A stretch of DNA of 23,797 nt from Victivallales bacterium (GCA_017964325.1 JAGCSE010000015.1:1-23797); one strand, 5' to 3'; counted from the first letter of the stretch, positions 1 through 9,234 are shown. Notes: generated by a model from the sequence alone, not told the origin. Numbers and translations: made by a program.

Positions 1-2403
1 AAAGCGACGGAGCGGATCGTCGTCGATGGCGGCCATTTCAAGACGGTGTCCGGCAGCCCCGTCCGCTTCTTCGGCTCGAATCTCTGCTTCAACAACGCGT
101 TTCCGGAAAAAGAGCTCGCGCCCCGCCTGGCGGGACGCATGAAGCAGATGGGATTCAACATCATCCGCTTCCATCATCTCGACAACCGCCATATCCTTAA
201 CAAGGAAAAGACGGCTCTCGATCCTGCCATGCTGGACAAGCTGCATTGGCTGATGTTCCAGTTGCGCGAAAACGGAATCTATTCCAATCTAAATCTGCAT
301 GTCTCACGTGTTTACAATGGCCTAGGCGATTTGGGCAAGACATTCAAGTATGGCAAGGGGCTCGACCGCTTCTACCCGCCGTTCGTTGAAAGCCAGAAGA
401 AATACGCGAAAGAGCTGCTGACCACCGTCAATCCATACACGGGATTGGCGCCGATCAACGATCCGATGATCGCGTTCGTCGAAATCAACAATGAAAATTC
501 CATTTCGCAATTGGACAAAATCGACAATCTGGAGCTTCTCAAAGGCCATGAAATCGGGCAGGAGCTGTGCCGCCAATGGCGGGCATGGCTAACTCGCAAG
601 TACACCACTTTCAAAGACTTGAAGGATTCATGGAGCAACGGGCTGCAGCCGTATTCACCCGTCAATCTGATTGAAAACACCGCCATCGTCGTGGAAGGTC
701 AAAAGGCTGGTTTCTTCGAAGTCACGAAAACAGGCCCGCTCGACTATGACTGCAAACTGCTGCAGGACGGCTCCACCGCCTGGGCCTACCAAATCCATTT
801 TCCGGACGTGCCTTACAAGGAGAATCAGAACTATACCGTTAAATTCAAGGCGCGCGCGACCGCCAACCGTACCATCAGCGTCAATCTCGGCCTCCATGAA
901 CCGCCATGGCGCGTTTATTCTCCAAATCGCGTCAAACTCACGCCGGAATGGCAGGAATTCAAGCTGATCGCGACCGTCCGCAATTACATGCCAGACAAAC
1001 GAACACGCTTTACATTTAATTTAGGCGGCCATGATACCGGCCTCGAAATCCAGCTGAAGGACATCGAACTGCATGAAGGCAACGAACCATACGACTACAA
1101 AACACAGCAGAGCTTCGACACGGTGGAACTGCCGGAAGGAACTTCCACTGTCTTCTGCCGCAGAGACTTCCGTCAATTTCTCATCGAGACGGAATACAAC
1201 TTCACCAAGAACATGGTCGCCTATCTGAAAAACGACCTCGGACTGAAAGCACTAGTCATCGACACGCAGGCGAACTACACGGCTGCCTACGGCATGGTCC
1301 GAGAAAGCGAACTATGCGACTACATCGATGCTCACGCCTACTGGGAGCATCCGCATTTCGCGGAAGGCCATTCATGGAGCCCTCTCCATTGGACGATTCC
1401 AAACACGCCAATGGCCAGTTCCGCCACCGGCGGCACATTCCAGAATCTAATCCGCGCAAGAGTCGCCGGCAAGCCGTTCACCATTTCCGAATACGACCAT
1501 CCCGCACCCAATGAACACAACGCGGAAATGTTCCCTATGTTAGGTTCTTTCAGTGCCTTCCAAGATTGGGACGCCATCTACCAGTTCAGCTATGCAAGCC
1601 CATGGACGACATCCATGCCCAGCCGTCTGCACGGCTATTTCGCCATGTCCGTCAATCCAGGCAAGATGGTCATGGCACCGTTCGCCGCCATGATGTTCCG
1701 CGGCCGTCTGGTCGATACGGCCACGACGACCACCACGATCACCGTCCCGAAGAACCTGATGGCCAGTGCGCTCACTGCCAAAATTCCGGACCTGTCCGCC
1801 GCCAATCTCTCCGGTTATCCACGGATGCTGATCGGCAATACCATCACCCAGACATCCTTGATATCCAACGGTTTGGAAGTCATTTGCGATGTTCCCGACC
1901 GCTTGTCCGGCCTGCCGTTGAAGACGCCTCAGATTGAATGGACAATCGATGAAAATCAACATGGCGTCTATCTTGTCAACGCCCCGTCCATCCGTGCCGC
2001 GACAGGATTCATCGGCAATCGCGACATTATGCTCGGCGACTTCCGTTTCAACATGACGTTGCCGGAAAAGGACACGGCGGCCATCGCCATAGCCGCTTTG
2101 GACGGCCAGCCGCTGGCGGAGTCGAAAAAACTAATCATGGCCGTCGTCGGCAAAATCGCCAACGTCGGCATGCAATGGAACGAAGAGCGCACGACGTTGA
2201 AAGACAAATGGGGCCAGCCGCCGACCATCGCCCCCTTCATACCATTCACGATAACGCTCCCCGGCGGCGCGAAACCGATTGTAAAAGCCTTGGACGGAGC
2301 AGGAAACGCCATCGGCGAACTCCCAGTCACAGAGAAATCAGGCAAATGGACATTCTCCGCCCAAAAGACCTGCCCGTCGTTGTGGTTCGCCATTTCCCGT
2401 TAA
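1..2403 (+). CDS. Clan GH-A glycoside hydrolase with internal carbohydrate-binding module (5' partial)
   Basis: The frame is open from base 1 (reading KATERIVVDGG), so the true start lies outside the window; residue numbers here count from the GTG at 46. The N-terminal part has the look of a cellulase-like TIM barrel (FFGSNLCFNN, FNIIRFHHLD). The motif EINNEN puts a candidate acid/base Glu at about 150, and FTISEYDHP puts a candidate nucleophile Glu at about 482, the usual GH-A spacing order. Between them, about residues 205-347, lies a beta-rich stretch (YQIHFPDVPY, NYTVKFKARA, LTPEWQEFKL) resembling a CBM4/9-type module. After the barrel there is a beta-rich C-terminal region (about 560-785). 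It probably hydrolyses a plant or host polysaccharide outside the cytoplasm; the signal peptide cannot be seen. GH family and substrate cannot be fixed by eye. It is convergent with the next gene, with 42 bases between them. Confidence 0.8.
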   Translation, partial: KATERIVVDGGHFKTVSGSPVRFFGSNLCFNNAFPEKELAPRLAGRMKQMGFNIIRFHHLDNRHILNKEKTALDPAMLDKLHWLMFQLRENGIYSNLNLHVSRVYNGLGDLGKTFKYGKGLDRFYPPFVESQKKYAKELLTTVNPYTGLAPINDPMIAFVEINNENSISQLDKIDNLELLKGHEIGQELCRQWRAWLTRKYTTFKDLKDSWSNGLQPYSPVNLIENTAIVVEGQKAGFFEVTKTGPLDYDCKLLQDGSTAWAYQIHFPDVPYKENQNYTVKFKARATANRTISVNLGLHEPPWRVYSPNRVKLTPEWQEFKLIATVRNYMPDKRTRFTFNLGGHDTGLEIQLKDIELHEGNEPYDYKTQQSFDTVELPEGTSTVFCRRDFRQFLIETEYNFTKNMVAYLKNDLGLKALVIDTQANYTAAYGMVRESELCDYIDAHAYWEHPHFAEGHSWSPLHWTIPNTPMASSATGGTFQNLIRARVAGKPFTISEYDHPAPNEHNAEMFPMLGSFSAFQDWDAIYQFSYASPWTTSMPSRLHGYFAMSVNPGKMVMAPFAAMMFRGRLVDTATTTTTITVPKNLMASALTAKIPDLSAANLSGYPRMLIGNTITQTSLISNGLEVICDVPDRLSGLPLKTPQIEWTIDENQHGVYLVNAPSIRAATGFIGNRDIMLGDFRFNMTLPEKDTAAIAIAALDGQPLAESKKLIMAVVGKIANVGMQWNEERTTLKDKWGQPPTIAPFIPFTITLPGGAKPIVKALDGAGNAIGELPVTEKSGKWTFSAQKTCPSLWFAISR

Positions 2404-2445
2404 TGTGATGAAAAGGGCGACCTATTCACACGAAAGGAGCTTATT

Positions 2446-4947
2446 TCACCTTTTGGACCGTAAATACGGTTGGATGAGCGACAGAAAACGCCTTGTCGCA
2501 GACAGCGCGTTGGCCGCCGTCTCCGCATCTGGCATGCCGGGGGCAAAATACGCCTGTTCCGCCGCGACAGCCACCACGCGGTATTCAGCAGCGACATTCG
2601 GAGCTTCGCCTTCCAAGCGCTCAGCCCGTTCCAAAAGGTCTTCTGATGCGATATGTTCCAAACTTGTCAAGTCGAGCATTCGACTAGCTAAATGATGGCA
2701 TGCCAATACCTTGCGTCTAGCAGAGGCACTCTTGCGAGTATCCTGCTGCCATTGGTTCAACAATCGACGTTTCGTCCAATGGAACGACAAGAAGCCTATG
2801 ATTCGCCGTCTGAACATGAAAAACGCCACCACGACCGCCACCAATGCAGCCAATCCGCACCATAGCGTCCAACCTGTTCTCATAAACGCCTCCAACACAT
2901 GCCGCCAAAAATCCGCCAGCCATCCTGCGAAAGCCTTCCATTTTTCCACAATGGTCATCATCGTCCATTTGAAAACCACCTTGACGGCGGCATTTGCAAG
3001 CTGAAAGATATCGGGCTGCATGGTACGGCCTTCACGGGCGGCAAGCCTGAATATGGCCTCGCCTAGACTCGGCTTCGTTCCATTTTCCTCTGCGGAAGTC
3101 TTCTTCGCATCCGCGACTTTCGTCGTTTTCATGACGCCAGGCTTCGGCTTGGCAGGCGGCTTGATGACGGACAGTTCAGGCGGCTTCGAATCCCACTCGG
3201 TCTCATTTCCGAACGGTTCCAGAAAAGAGCCAAGAGCCTTGGGCGTGCTCTCTAAATTCAAATTGCCGGGAGCCACGCCGTCAAACGTCAGCCATCCGTA
3301 TGCGGGCACAAAAATCTGAACCCACGCATGTCCATGGTATTCATACACTTCAAAACAATTCGACAGCAGATTGTAATTGCCTGGCGAATATCCTGTCACC
3401 AATCGAGAATACAGTCCCGCCGCACGCGCCAATACGCAGAACGCCTGCGCAAAATGCTGACAATAGCCGCTTTTCGATTCAAACAGGAAGAAATCCACAG
3501 TCTCCCTATCCTTCGGAACGACAGGGCATTGCAGATCGTATTTATAGGTTGTCCGCAAATGGTCGCGAATCTTGCACGCCTTCTCATAGTCGTCGCTCGT
3601 TCCGGCGGTGATTGTCTTGGCCAATTCCAACGTGCGGTCTGAAATCACATCCAATGGCAGCAGACGGTAGTTGACACCATAGTTTCGGAAGAAGGCATGG
3701 AATGTTTCCAACTCCTGTCCCCAGCCCTGGCTTGGAACATACGACATCACAAAATACGACCACGGCAGTTCGGGCTTCTCAATGACACGTACACCGAGAT
3801 TGATGTTGTCATGCAGATACAAAAGCGCCGTATGCTTCGTGTCCGCCGAAACATCGCGAAAACGCCCCTGGTCAAAACGGAAAGCGTACGGAAGCCATTC
3901 CCCCACAGGCTTTTCCAAAACAATATGCTGCGGGACGAGCGTCCCCTGCTTTGCACGAACCCTGTCCGCAAGGCATCGGCCAGATTTCATCGCCTCTGAT
4001 TGCGTCCATTTCGTCCCGTCATACGTATCATACATCTGGACAACCCAATACATCTTCGAGGGAGTGTAGGCTCGGAAGACAAGATCCGTTCCAATCGTCG
4101 AACCAGAACCATTCCCATTGCGCGAATCGAATGAAGGAACATCCCCCATGTCCGCCATGTTCTTCGCATCTCGCGAATTGACAGGATTCGACAGCTTGTC
4201 ACTGTCCGTCTCTTGTTCGCCACCGTCTTGAAAGTTCTGTCCATCCCTGCGGAAGCGATCCCAGAACCTTTCAAACATTAGTTCCTGTCCAGAATCAAAT
4301 GAAACAGGAATCATGCCTCTCCTCCATAACGTATTATTATACGGCAATATATGCATGAAGACAAACATCAGCACAAATGCCGCCGCAAAATGAATGGCGC
4401 GGTATGACCAACTACCGCGCAACAATGGGAAAGTCATCCCACGCTCACGAGCTTTCATACTGACAAGCAACGATGTGCGAGTCATATACAGAATCAGAAC
4501 CACCGTCGCAAGCGACAGGAAGAAAACAGGCAGGAAGCCCGTACGGCTTGGGCGAAGCCCCCCATAGCCCAACATACAGCAACAGCAAAACAGAAGCATC
4601 CCGTATTCACGCGGACGGCGCCCCACGAACAACGCCAACGCCAAAATCACCATCCCCTCGAACAACAATACATCCCACGGCATCTCCTCATAGCGGATTT
4701 TCACCCAGACAAATGCCAATGCGCCAATTGCCAACTGCACCAATTGTCGCATGAACGGCGGCAGCACTTTCATGGAAATGCGTGAAAACACAACCATGCA
4801 CGGAGCCGCCAACATGACGCCGAACATCAAAATCGACTCGCCACGCAGCCACAATGTACAGAAGACGGCTCCTGCGTACAGCAGTGCATGAAGCCACTGT
4901 ACCGTCAGTTGCACGTCATTTGATTTTACGCTCCTCAATCTTCTCAT
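2446..4947 (-). CDS. TgpA-like membrane transglutaminase-domain protein
   Basis: Predicted 833 aa. The first ~200 residues contain about six hydrophobic segments, followed by a long extracytoplasmic region with a transglutaminase-like core. Its catalytic triad is visible: Cys496 in GYCQHFAQAF, His540 in HGHAWVQ and Asp556 in TFDGVAPG. Another membrane helix lies near 693-712, before a cytoplasmic C-terminal tail resembling DUF4129. This is the TgpA architecture; TgpA proteins are membrane-bound and, in Pseudomonas, essential, with substrate poorly defined. I chose the ATG at 4947, 13 bases after the stop of the DUF58 gene and preceded by GGAA, rather than the longer frame from 5103, whose Cys/Arg-rich extension overlaps DUF58 coding sequence. 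It is the last gene of the MoxR-DUF58-transglutaminase operon. Family call is firm; physiological role is inferred. Confidence 0.9.
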   Translation of the reverse strand: MRRLRSVKSNDVQLTVQWLHALLYAGAVFCTLWLRGESILMFGVMLAAPCMVVFSRISMKVLPPFMRQLVQLAIGALAFVWVKIRYEEMPWDVLLFEGMVILALALFVGRRPREYGMLLFCCCCMLGYGGLRPSRTGFLPVFFLSLATVVLILYMTRTSLLVSMKARERGMTFPLLRGSWSYRAIHFAAAFVLMFVFMHILPYNNTLWRRGMIPVSFDSGQELMFERFWDRFRRDGQNFQDGGEQETDSDKLSNPVNSRDAKNMADMGDVPSFDSRNGNGSGSTIGTDLVFRAYTPSKMYWVVQMYDTYDGTKWTQSEAMKSGRCLADRVRAKQGTLVPQHIVLEKPVGEWLPYAFRFDQGRFRDVSADTKHTALLYLHDNINLGVRVIEKPELPWSYFVMSYVPSQGWGQELETFHAFFRNYGVNYRLLPLDVISDRTLELAKTITAGTSDDYEKACKIRDHLRTTYKYDLQCPVVPKDRETVDFFLFESKSGYCQHFAQAFCVLARAAGLYSRLVTGYSPGNYNLLSNCFEVYEYHGHAWVQIFVPAYGWLTFDGVAPGNLNLESTPKALGSFLEPFGNETEWDSKPPELSVIKPPAKPKPGVMKTTKVADAKKTSAEENGTKPSLGEAIFRLAAREGRTMQPDIFQLANAAVKVVFKWTMMTIVEKWKAFAGWLADFWRHVLEAFMRTGWTLWCGLAALVAVVVAFFMFRRRIIGFLSFHWTKRRLLNQWQQDTRKSASARRKVLACHHLASRMLDLTSLEHIASEDLLERAERLEGEAPNVAAEYRVVAVAAEQAYFAPGMPDAETAANALSATRRFLSLIQPYLRSKR

Positions 4948-4960
4948 GCAGATATTTCCA

Positions 4961-6166
4961 TTATTTGAGCATTTTCGCCATACTGAGCTCGGGGGACATC
5001 CGCCGCGGCGACAGCCCCCATTCCGCTTCACGATTCTCGGAATTAAGAGGATGATGCAACCGCGACTTGAACGTCGCTTTCGACGCATGGTACCACCGCA
5101 CATCCATCCCGCGTTCCGAAAGCATTTCCAGCTCGCTACGCAATTCGTCTGTTTCGTTCAATGAGAAACAATAGATGATTGACCGTTCAGGCAACGTAGT
5201 CGCCATGCTCTCGATGATGTCCGTCAGCGGAATCTGCCCCGATTTCATCGTCGCCATCATCAGCATTGCCTGTCGCCAATTCTCCGCCACAGGCCTCGGT
5301 GATAACAGCATCGCCTGTTCACCACCGATGCCAACCGCCAGATTGCACGCTCTGTCGGAAAGATACTGGCAGATGCTTGCCGCAGCTATCAGAACGGCCT
5401 CCAGATGCAATGCGGGAGCATCCAACGTCGCCTCGCCGCCGACTCCGTCAATCAACAGCGCCACCGTCACTTGCGACATCCGCTCGAACTCCCGTACCAT
5501 CAGCTTGTGGTAACGAGCCGTACTTTTCCAATGGATGAATCGCATTCCGTCAGTCGGATGGTATTCGCGGACACCGTAGAAATCCTGCGAATAACCCGCC
5601 GCGCTCGTCGGATTAACATCCAAAGAAGTCGTAAGCACCTCACCTTCGCCAAGTTCCAAACTGTCCAGCGGTTCGACGGATGGATAGACGACGACGTTTT
5701 CAGGCAATTTCACCGTCCTCTCATGGCAGAATACCCCCGCTGGATCCGCACTGCGAACAACAATTTTCCCTAGCTTGAAACTCCCTCGCGCCGACGGCAT
5801 CACCGCCCGATTGACGATGCGAGTTTCGTTCCCGTCCATCGGTGAGATAACCGACGACACTTTCCTGTTTTGCGCAAAACGCAACGTTTCAACGATGACA
5901 ATCGTCTGCCGACGATGCTTCTTCAGATTCACGCATTCCAACGGCAAATTCACCAATTTCCCCACATGAAGCTGCTCAAACGGACGGCGGCGTATCTGCA
6001 ACCGCCTCAATGTCAACAACGAAGCAATGAAACTAACCGTCAGGACGGACAGCGATGCACAGCACAGCATCAACGCCACCACGCTGTGGTTTACTTGGGA
6101 CACCCCAAGCCAGATCACGGCATTTAGCGCTATGCACCATCCTCTTGATGTAGGCTTGACAAACAT
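4961..6166 (-). CDS. DUF58 domain protein, MoxR partner
   Basis: Predicted 401 aa. Two hydrophobic segments at about 12-28 and 31-53 anchor the N-terminus. A beta-rich region follows, and then the DUF58 signature at about 200-228 (REYHPTDGMRFIHWKSTARY), continuing into a von Willebrand A-like fold (VALLIDGVGG). DUF58 proteins are almost always encoded beside MoxR ATPases and are thought to be their client or adaptor, often in envelope assembly or stress. The start has a purine-rich AGGAGG just upstream and lies 16 bases after the FHA-MoxR stop; the next gene begins 13 bases after this one ends. The tight spacing indicates one transcript. The predicted metal-binding residues of the vWA part are not clear by eye. 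Confidence 0.92.
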   Translation of the reverse strand: MFVKPTSRGWCIALNAVIWLGVSQVNHSVVALMLCCASLSVLTVSFIASLLTLRRLQIRRRPFEQLHVGKLVNLPLECVNLKKHRRQTIVIVETLRFAQNRKVSSVISPMDGNETRIVNRAVMPSARGSFKLGKIVVRSADPAGVFCHERTVKLPENVVVYPSVEPLDSLELGEGEVLTTSLDVNPTSAAGYSQDFYGVREYHPTDGMRFIHWKSTARYHKLMVREFERMSQVTVALLIDGVGGEATLDAPALHLEAVLIAAASICQYLSDRACNLAVGIGGEQAMLLSPRPVAENWRQAMLMMATMKSGQIPLTDIIESMATTLPERSIIYCFSLNETDELRSELEMLSERGMDVRWYHASKATFKSRLHHPLNSENREAEWGLSPRRMSPELSMAKMLK

Positions 6167-6182
6167 CGCCTCCTCTCCCGCG

Positions 6183-7490
6183 TCAGTTCTCCCATTTTGA
6201 CATCGGCATCTGCCGCAGGATATCCTCCAAAACTCTCGCCGTCGATGACCACTCCGTACGGGCCTGCAATTTCAGCGGCATCCTGTGCGCCAACACATGC
6301 ACCGCCAGATCGCGGGCATCCCGCGGCATGACATGATCACGACCTTTAATCGCCGCAAGTGCTTGGCTGGCACGCATCAATGCCAATGTCGCACGCGGCG
6401 AGCAGCCAAAGGCGAACGCTGGATGGCTGCGTGTCTTGTTGATTAGTGTCACCAGATAGTCGCGGAATTGCTCGGAGACATAAACTGTCCGCACAAGTGC
6501 CTGACAATGAAGGAGATCCGATGCCTCCAGAACGGGGCCAAGCGATGTCAGCGGATTGTCCTCCACATGGCTCTCAAGAATTCTCTTCTCCGTGTCCGCA
6601 TCAGGATATCCCATGGTCAACCGCATCAAGAAGCGGTCCAGCTGGGCTTCGGGAAGCGGATACGTCCCATGATAATCGACAGGATTCTGCGTCGCGATGA
6701 CAAAAAACGGCTTGTGCAATATGTAGGAACTGCCGTCGATTGTGACGCTTGACTCCGCCATGCACTCCAAAAGCGACGACTGTACGCGCGGCGTCCCGCG
6801 ATTGATCTCGTCCGCCAGCACGACATTCGAGAAAATCGGCCCAGGCATGAAGACGAATTTCTTGCTGGCTTCGTCATAGATGTTTACACCCGTCACGTCG
6901 TTCGGCAACATATCCGGCGTGAATTGTATCCGCTTGAAATCCGTGTTGATGGAACGTGCCAACGCCTGCGCAAGCTTCGTCTTGCCGACACCTGGCACGT
7001 CCTCCAGCAAGACATGTCCGTCCGACAACAGCGCAACGATCACATGGAGGATGACATCCTCCTTGCCCTGAATGACTTTGGAAATGTTCGCAAGCAACTT
7101 ATCCGTCGATTCTTTCACAAATGACAGCTTGTTGTAATCGGGCATATCCTCATCTTTCCCAGACAAAAGCGTCTGCGAATCGATGTCGCCGTCCTGCGAC
7201 ATGGCGGAAAAGATGAGTAGCACATCATCGATTTGGATGTAGTCGTGATGCTTCAGTTCCGTCGGCTTCATCAACGGCTTGCCGTTCAGAAATGTCCCGT
7301 TCCGCGAGCCGAGGTCTTCCAAAACCACACGCCCCTGTTGGCAAGTCAATTGGCAATGTTCACGTGACACGCCCGCGTGGTTGTTCAAGACCAGATTTGC
7401 ATCTGGGCCACGCCCGACAATGCTTTTCCCTTCGGGAATATCAAACTCGCCTGTCGCCTTGTAGTCTTCCTGTATCGTCAATTTGGGCAT
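6183..7490 (-). CDS. FHA-MoxR fusion AAA+ ATPase
   Basis: Predicted 435 aa in two parts. Residues ~1-95 are a forkhead-associated domain with the usual GRGPDANLVL, SREHCQL and GSRNGTFLNG motifs, which in this family bind phosphothreonine peptides. Residues ~125-435 are a MoxR-type AAA+ ATPase: Walker A GVGKT 167-171, Walker B LADEIN 225-230, sensor 1 ATQNP 266-270, LDRF 284-287 and sensor 2 GCSPRA near 362-367. MoxR proteins act as chaperone-like ATPases on vWA or DUF58 partners. Most MoxR proteins lack an FHA domain, so this fusion suggests that ATPase action is coupled to Ser/Thr phosphorylation; no kinase or phosphatase gene lies in this window. The ATG at 7490 has GAGG about 8 bases upstream. 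It is the first gene of the operon. Confidence 0.93.
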   Translation of the reverse strand: MPKLTIQEDYKATGEFDIPEGKSIVGRGPDANLVLNNHAGVSREHCQLTCQQGRVVLEDLGSRNGTFLNGKPLMKPTELKHHDYIQIDDVLLIFSAMSQDGDIDSQTLLSGKDEDMPDYNKLSFVKESTDKLLANISKVIQGKEDVILHVIVALLSDGHVLLEDVPGVGKTKLAQALARSINTDFKRIQFTPDMLPNDVTGVNIYDEASKKFVFMPGPIFSNVVLADEINRGTPRVQSSLLECMAESSVTIDGSSYILHKPFFVIATQNPVDYHGTYPLPEAQLDRFLMRLTMGYPDADTEKRILESHVEDNPLTSLGPVLEASDLLHCQALVRTVYVSEQFRDYLVTLINKTRSHPAFAFGCSPRATLALMRASQALAAIKGRDHVMPRDARDLAVHVLAHRMPLKLQARTEWSSTARVLEDILRQMPMSKWEN

Positions 7491-7550
7491 ATCGCAATCC
7501 TCGTATGATTAAACCAATACGGCAGACGAAACCATATACGTCCTTTTTAA

Positions 7551-7578
7551 AACATAATGGTTATATTTTAACAATCAA
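7551..7578 (-). promoter_or_regulatory. Candidate sigma70 promoter of the FHA-MoxR operon
   Basis: On the minus strand TTGATT (7578-7573), a 16-base spacer and TATGTT (7556-7551) lie about 60 bases before the MoxR start. The -10 box resembles the one proposed at 8257-8262. Assigned by eye only. Confidence 0.4.
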
Positions 7579-7612
7579 GAAATGGACAGACAATTTTCCT
7601 GGCGTTGTGATG

Positions 7613-8113
7613 TCAGACATCCGTCTCCATGACATAATCGTTCATGAAGAAGCCGTTGCCGATGGGATTATCAACGGTTTCAATCGTCTTGAAACCGTTG
7701 CGCACGTATGCTTTGATGGCCTTTTCATTCTGACGGTTCACATTGAGCCGCAGATGCTTATAGCCTGCTTCACAGGCCATGGACTTAGCCGTCTGCAACA
7801 TCATGGAGCCAACCCCCTTCCCTTGGTAGGCGGGCAGCAAATAGCATTTGTGCAACTTCGCCGTCTGCGGTGCGCCGTCGTAATGCCCCCAGATGAGATA
7901 ACCGACGGCTTTCTCGCCATCGAACACGCCATAAAATTTGATGCCTTCATCAAATTCTTTATCCATGACCTCCGCCGCATACATCATCTCCATCATATAC
8001 GCAATTTGTTCGGGGGAAAGGATTTCCTTAAATGTGACAGGCCACACGGCGTCCGCCACCTGACGGACGAGCTTCAGCTCGTCCTTTCCTAAAAGTCGTA
8101 TTGATATGTTCAT
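7613..8113 (-). CDS. GNAT family N-acetyltransferase
   Basis: Predicted 166 aa, about the normal length for a stand-alone GNAT enzyme. The acetyl-CoA binding motif A is intact: CYLLPAYQGKGVGSMML, with the Q-x-x-G-x-G pyrophosphate loop at 97-102. Motif B follows as NVNRQNEKAIKAYVRNGF (~124-141). It should acetylate an amine of a small molecule or protein; the substrate cannot be told. I chose the ATG at 8113 because AAAAGGAG stands about 9 bases before it. The frame can be extended 18 codons upstream, but that extension runs into the proposed -10 box. It stands alone on the minus strand, divergent from the secreted-protein gene. Confidence 0.9.
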   Translation of the reverse strand: MNISIRLLGKDELKLVRQVADAVWPVTFKEILSPEQIAYMMEMMYAAEVMDKEFDEGIKFYGVFDGEKAVGYLIWGHYDGAPQTAKLHKCYLLPAYQGKGVGSMMLQTAKSMACEAGYKHLRLNVNRQNEKAIKAYVRNGFKTIETVDNPIGNGFFMNDYVMETDV

Positions 8114-8149
8114 GGCTTCTTGCTCCTTTTCAGTTTTTGTTTTTACCAT

Positions 8150-8177
8150 AAAATAAATCATGTCCAACTATGTTCAA
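8150..8177 (-). promoter_or_regulatory. Candidate promoter of the GNAT gene
   Basis: TTGAAC (8177-8172), a 16-base spacer and TATTTT (8155-8150) on the minus strand, about 37 bases before the ATG at 8113. The placement supports the shorter start of the GNAT gene. Confidence 0.45.
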
Positions 8178-8234
8178 CTAACGGATGCAATTGCTAAATA
8201 TTTTTTCCATTCTGCTCATTTTTCAAAAGGCTGT

Positions 8235-8262
8235 TTGACAAACGATTATGCTGCATTATGTT
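8235..8262 (+). promoter_or_regulatory. Candidate promoter of the secreted-protein gene
   Basis: A perfect TTGACA at 8235-8240, a 16-base spacer and TATGTT at 8257-8262, giving a leader of about 70 bases before the ATG at 8343. It faces away from the GNAT promoter. Confidence 0.45.
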
Positions 8263-8342
8263 TAAGATAATAACATAAGTTACGTAAAAAAAGGTAGTTG
8301 GAGATTCTTTCACAAATTCGTGTGTCCAGAAGGAGACTCATC

Positions 8343-9215
8343 ATGACTTTTCAAACCAAATTGAAACACTGCCTTGCTCTCCTGTTATGTCTGGCTAGTT
8401 TTCTCGTCGCGCAGGAAATTTCACAACAGCCTATGCCTGGCGACAACGTCTTTGCCCGGCCGTCGTCCGTGAATCAGCGGATGGATCATGAAAAAGCCGC
8501 CATTTTCGATCATTTTGCTTTCGACAAATGGAAAGGTACTTGCGTCGAACAGGGGAAATTGATTCAATATCTTCCCGTATCGGCAGATATGTTTCCTCCA
8601 CTTTGGAAAAAGAGCATCGTTTACATTGAAGAAAAACAATCGAATTATTATTTTTCTGTGCGAATACAGGACAAGAAGAACAAATTGAATTTCGTGGAAA
8701 TCAAGCTGTTTTTAAATTCGACTCCATTACGTGCACAGGAACATATACTTCGATATTGGGCAGCCTTAAGAAGCAACTGCTCCATGTACATGGCCCCTGG
8801 CGTCAAGCTGGATGCCGATACGGCATTCAACAAAAAAATCATGGATGATTCATTCTCGCCAAACGACATTGAAAAATTCACTAAACTCGGCGACCATTGC
8901 ATCTATTCCAAACACAATTATTTGTCTTTCTCACGTAATAATGTCATGGTGTCGATTCACTTCAGGAACAACGACGAGAAGATGTTCCAGCTGGCCCAAC
9001 GGATTGACGCACAGTTGTATCTGGCCTCTGTTCAATCAGATGCAGAAGGCATTGATATTGCGCCTGTTCCAGGCTTTGTCGTTGATGAATCCGGCTTTTC
9101 GACAAAGCCATCCGTGGGACGCAAACGTGAATTCACGATGTTGCGCCGCATCAAGCAATCCACGGGTGATTTCTGGGATGGGTTAACGCATGGCATGAAA
9201 AAGCTGCTTCGCTGA
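8343..9215 (+). CDS. Secreted protein of unknown function
   Basis: Predicted 290 aa, not recognised. The ATG at 8343 has AAGGAG 7 bases upstream and starts a clear Sec signal peptide (MTFQTKLKHCLALLLCLASF), with cleavage likely just after residue 22 (LVAQ/EIS). An upstream TTG at 8298 would put charged residues in front and is less likely. The mature part is mixed alpha/beta and hydrophilic, with scattered Cys (WKGTC, RSNCSMYM, GDHCIYS) that might pair in the periplasm. The C-terminus is basic and amphipathic (MLRRIKQSTGDFWDGLTHGMKKLLR). No enzymatic motif is visible. It is transcribed alone and converges on lysS. Confidence 0.8.
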   Translation: MTFQTKLKHCLALLLCLASFLVAQEISQQPMPGDNVFARPSSVNQRMDHEKAAIFDHFAFDKWKGTCVEQGKLIQYLPVSADMFPPLWKKSIVYIEEKQSNYYFSVRIQDKKNKLNFVEIKLFLNSTPLRAQEHILRYWAALRSNCSMYMAPGVKLDADTAFNKKIMDDSFSPNDIEKFTKLGDHCIYSKHNYLSFSRNNVMVSIHFRNNDEKMFQLAQRIDAQLYLASVQSDAEGIDIAPVPGFVVDESGFSTKPSVGRKREFTMLRRIKQSTGDFWDGLTHGMKKLLR

Positions 9216-9234
9216 ATCTGAGACAGGAGAAAAA

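Noticed and set aside
4948..5103. N-terminal 52-codon extension of the transglutaminase gene
   Set aside because: It overlaps the end of the DUF58 coding sequence, is Cys/Arg-rich and unlike a membrane protein N-terminus. The ATG at 4947 fits operon spacing.
7292..8092. Plus-strand frame of 266 codons spanning the FHA-MoxR start and the GNAT gene
   Set aside because: It runs antisense across two real genes and the promoter between them, with no recognisable domain.
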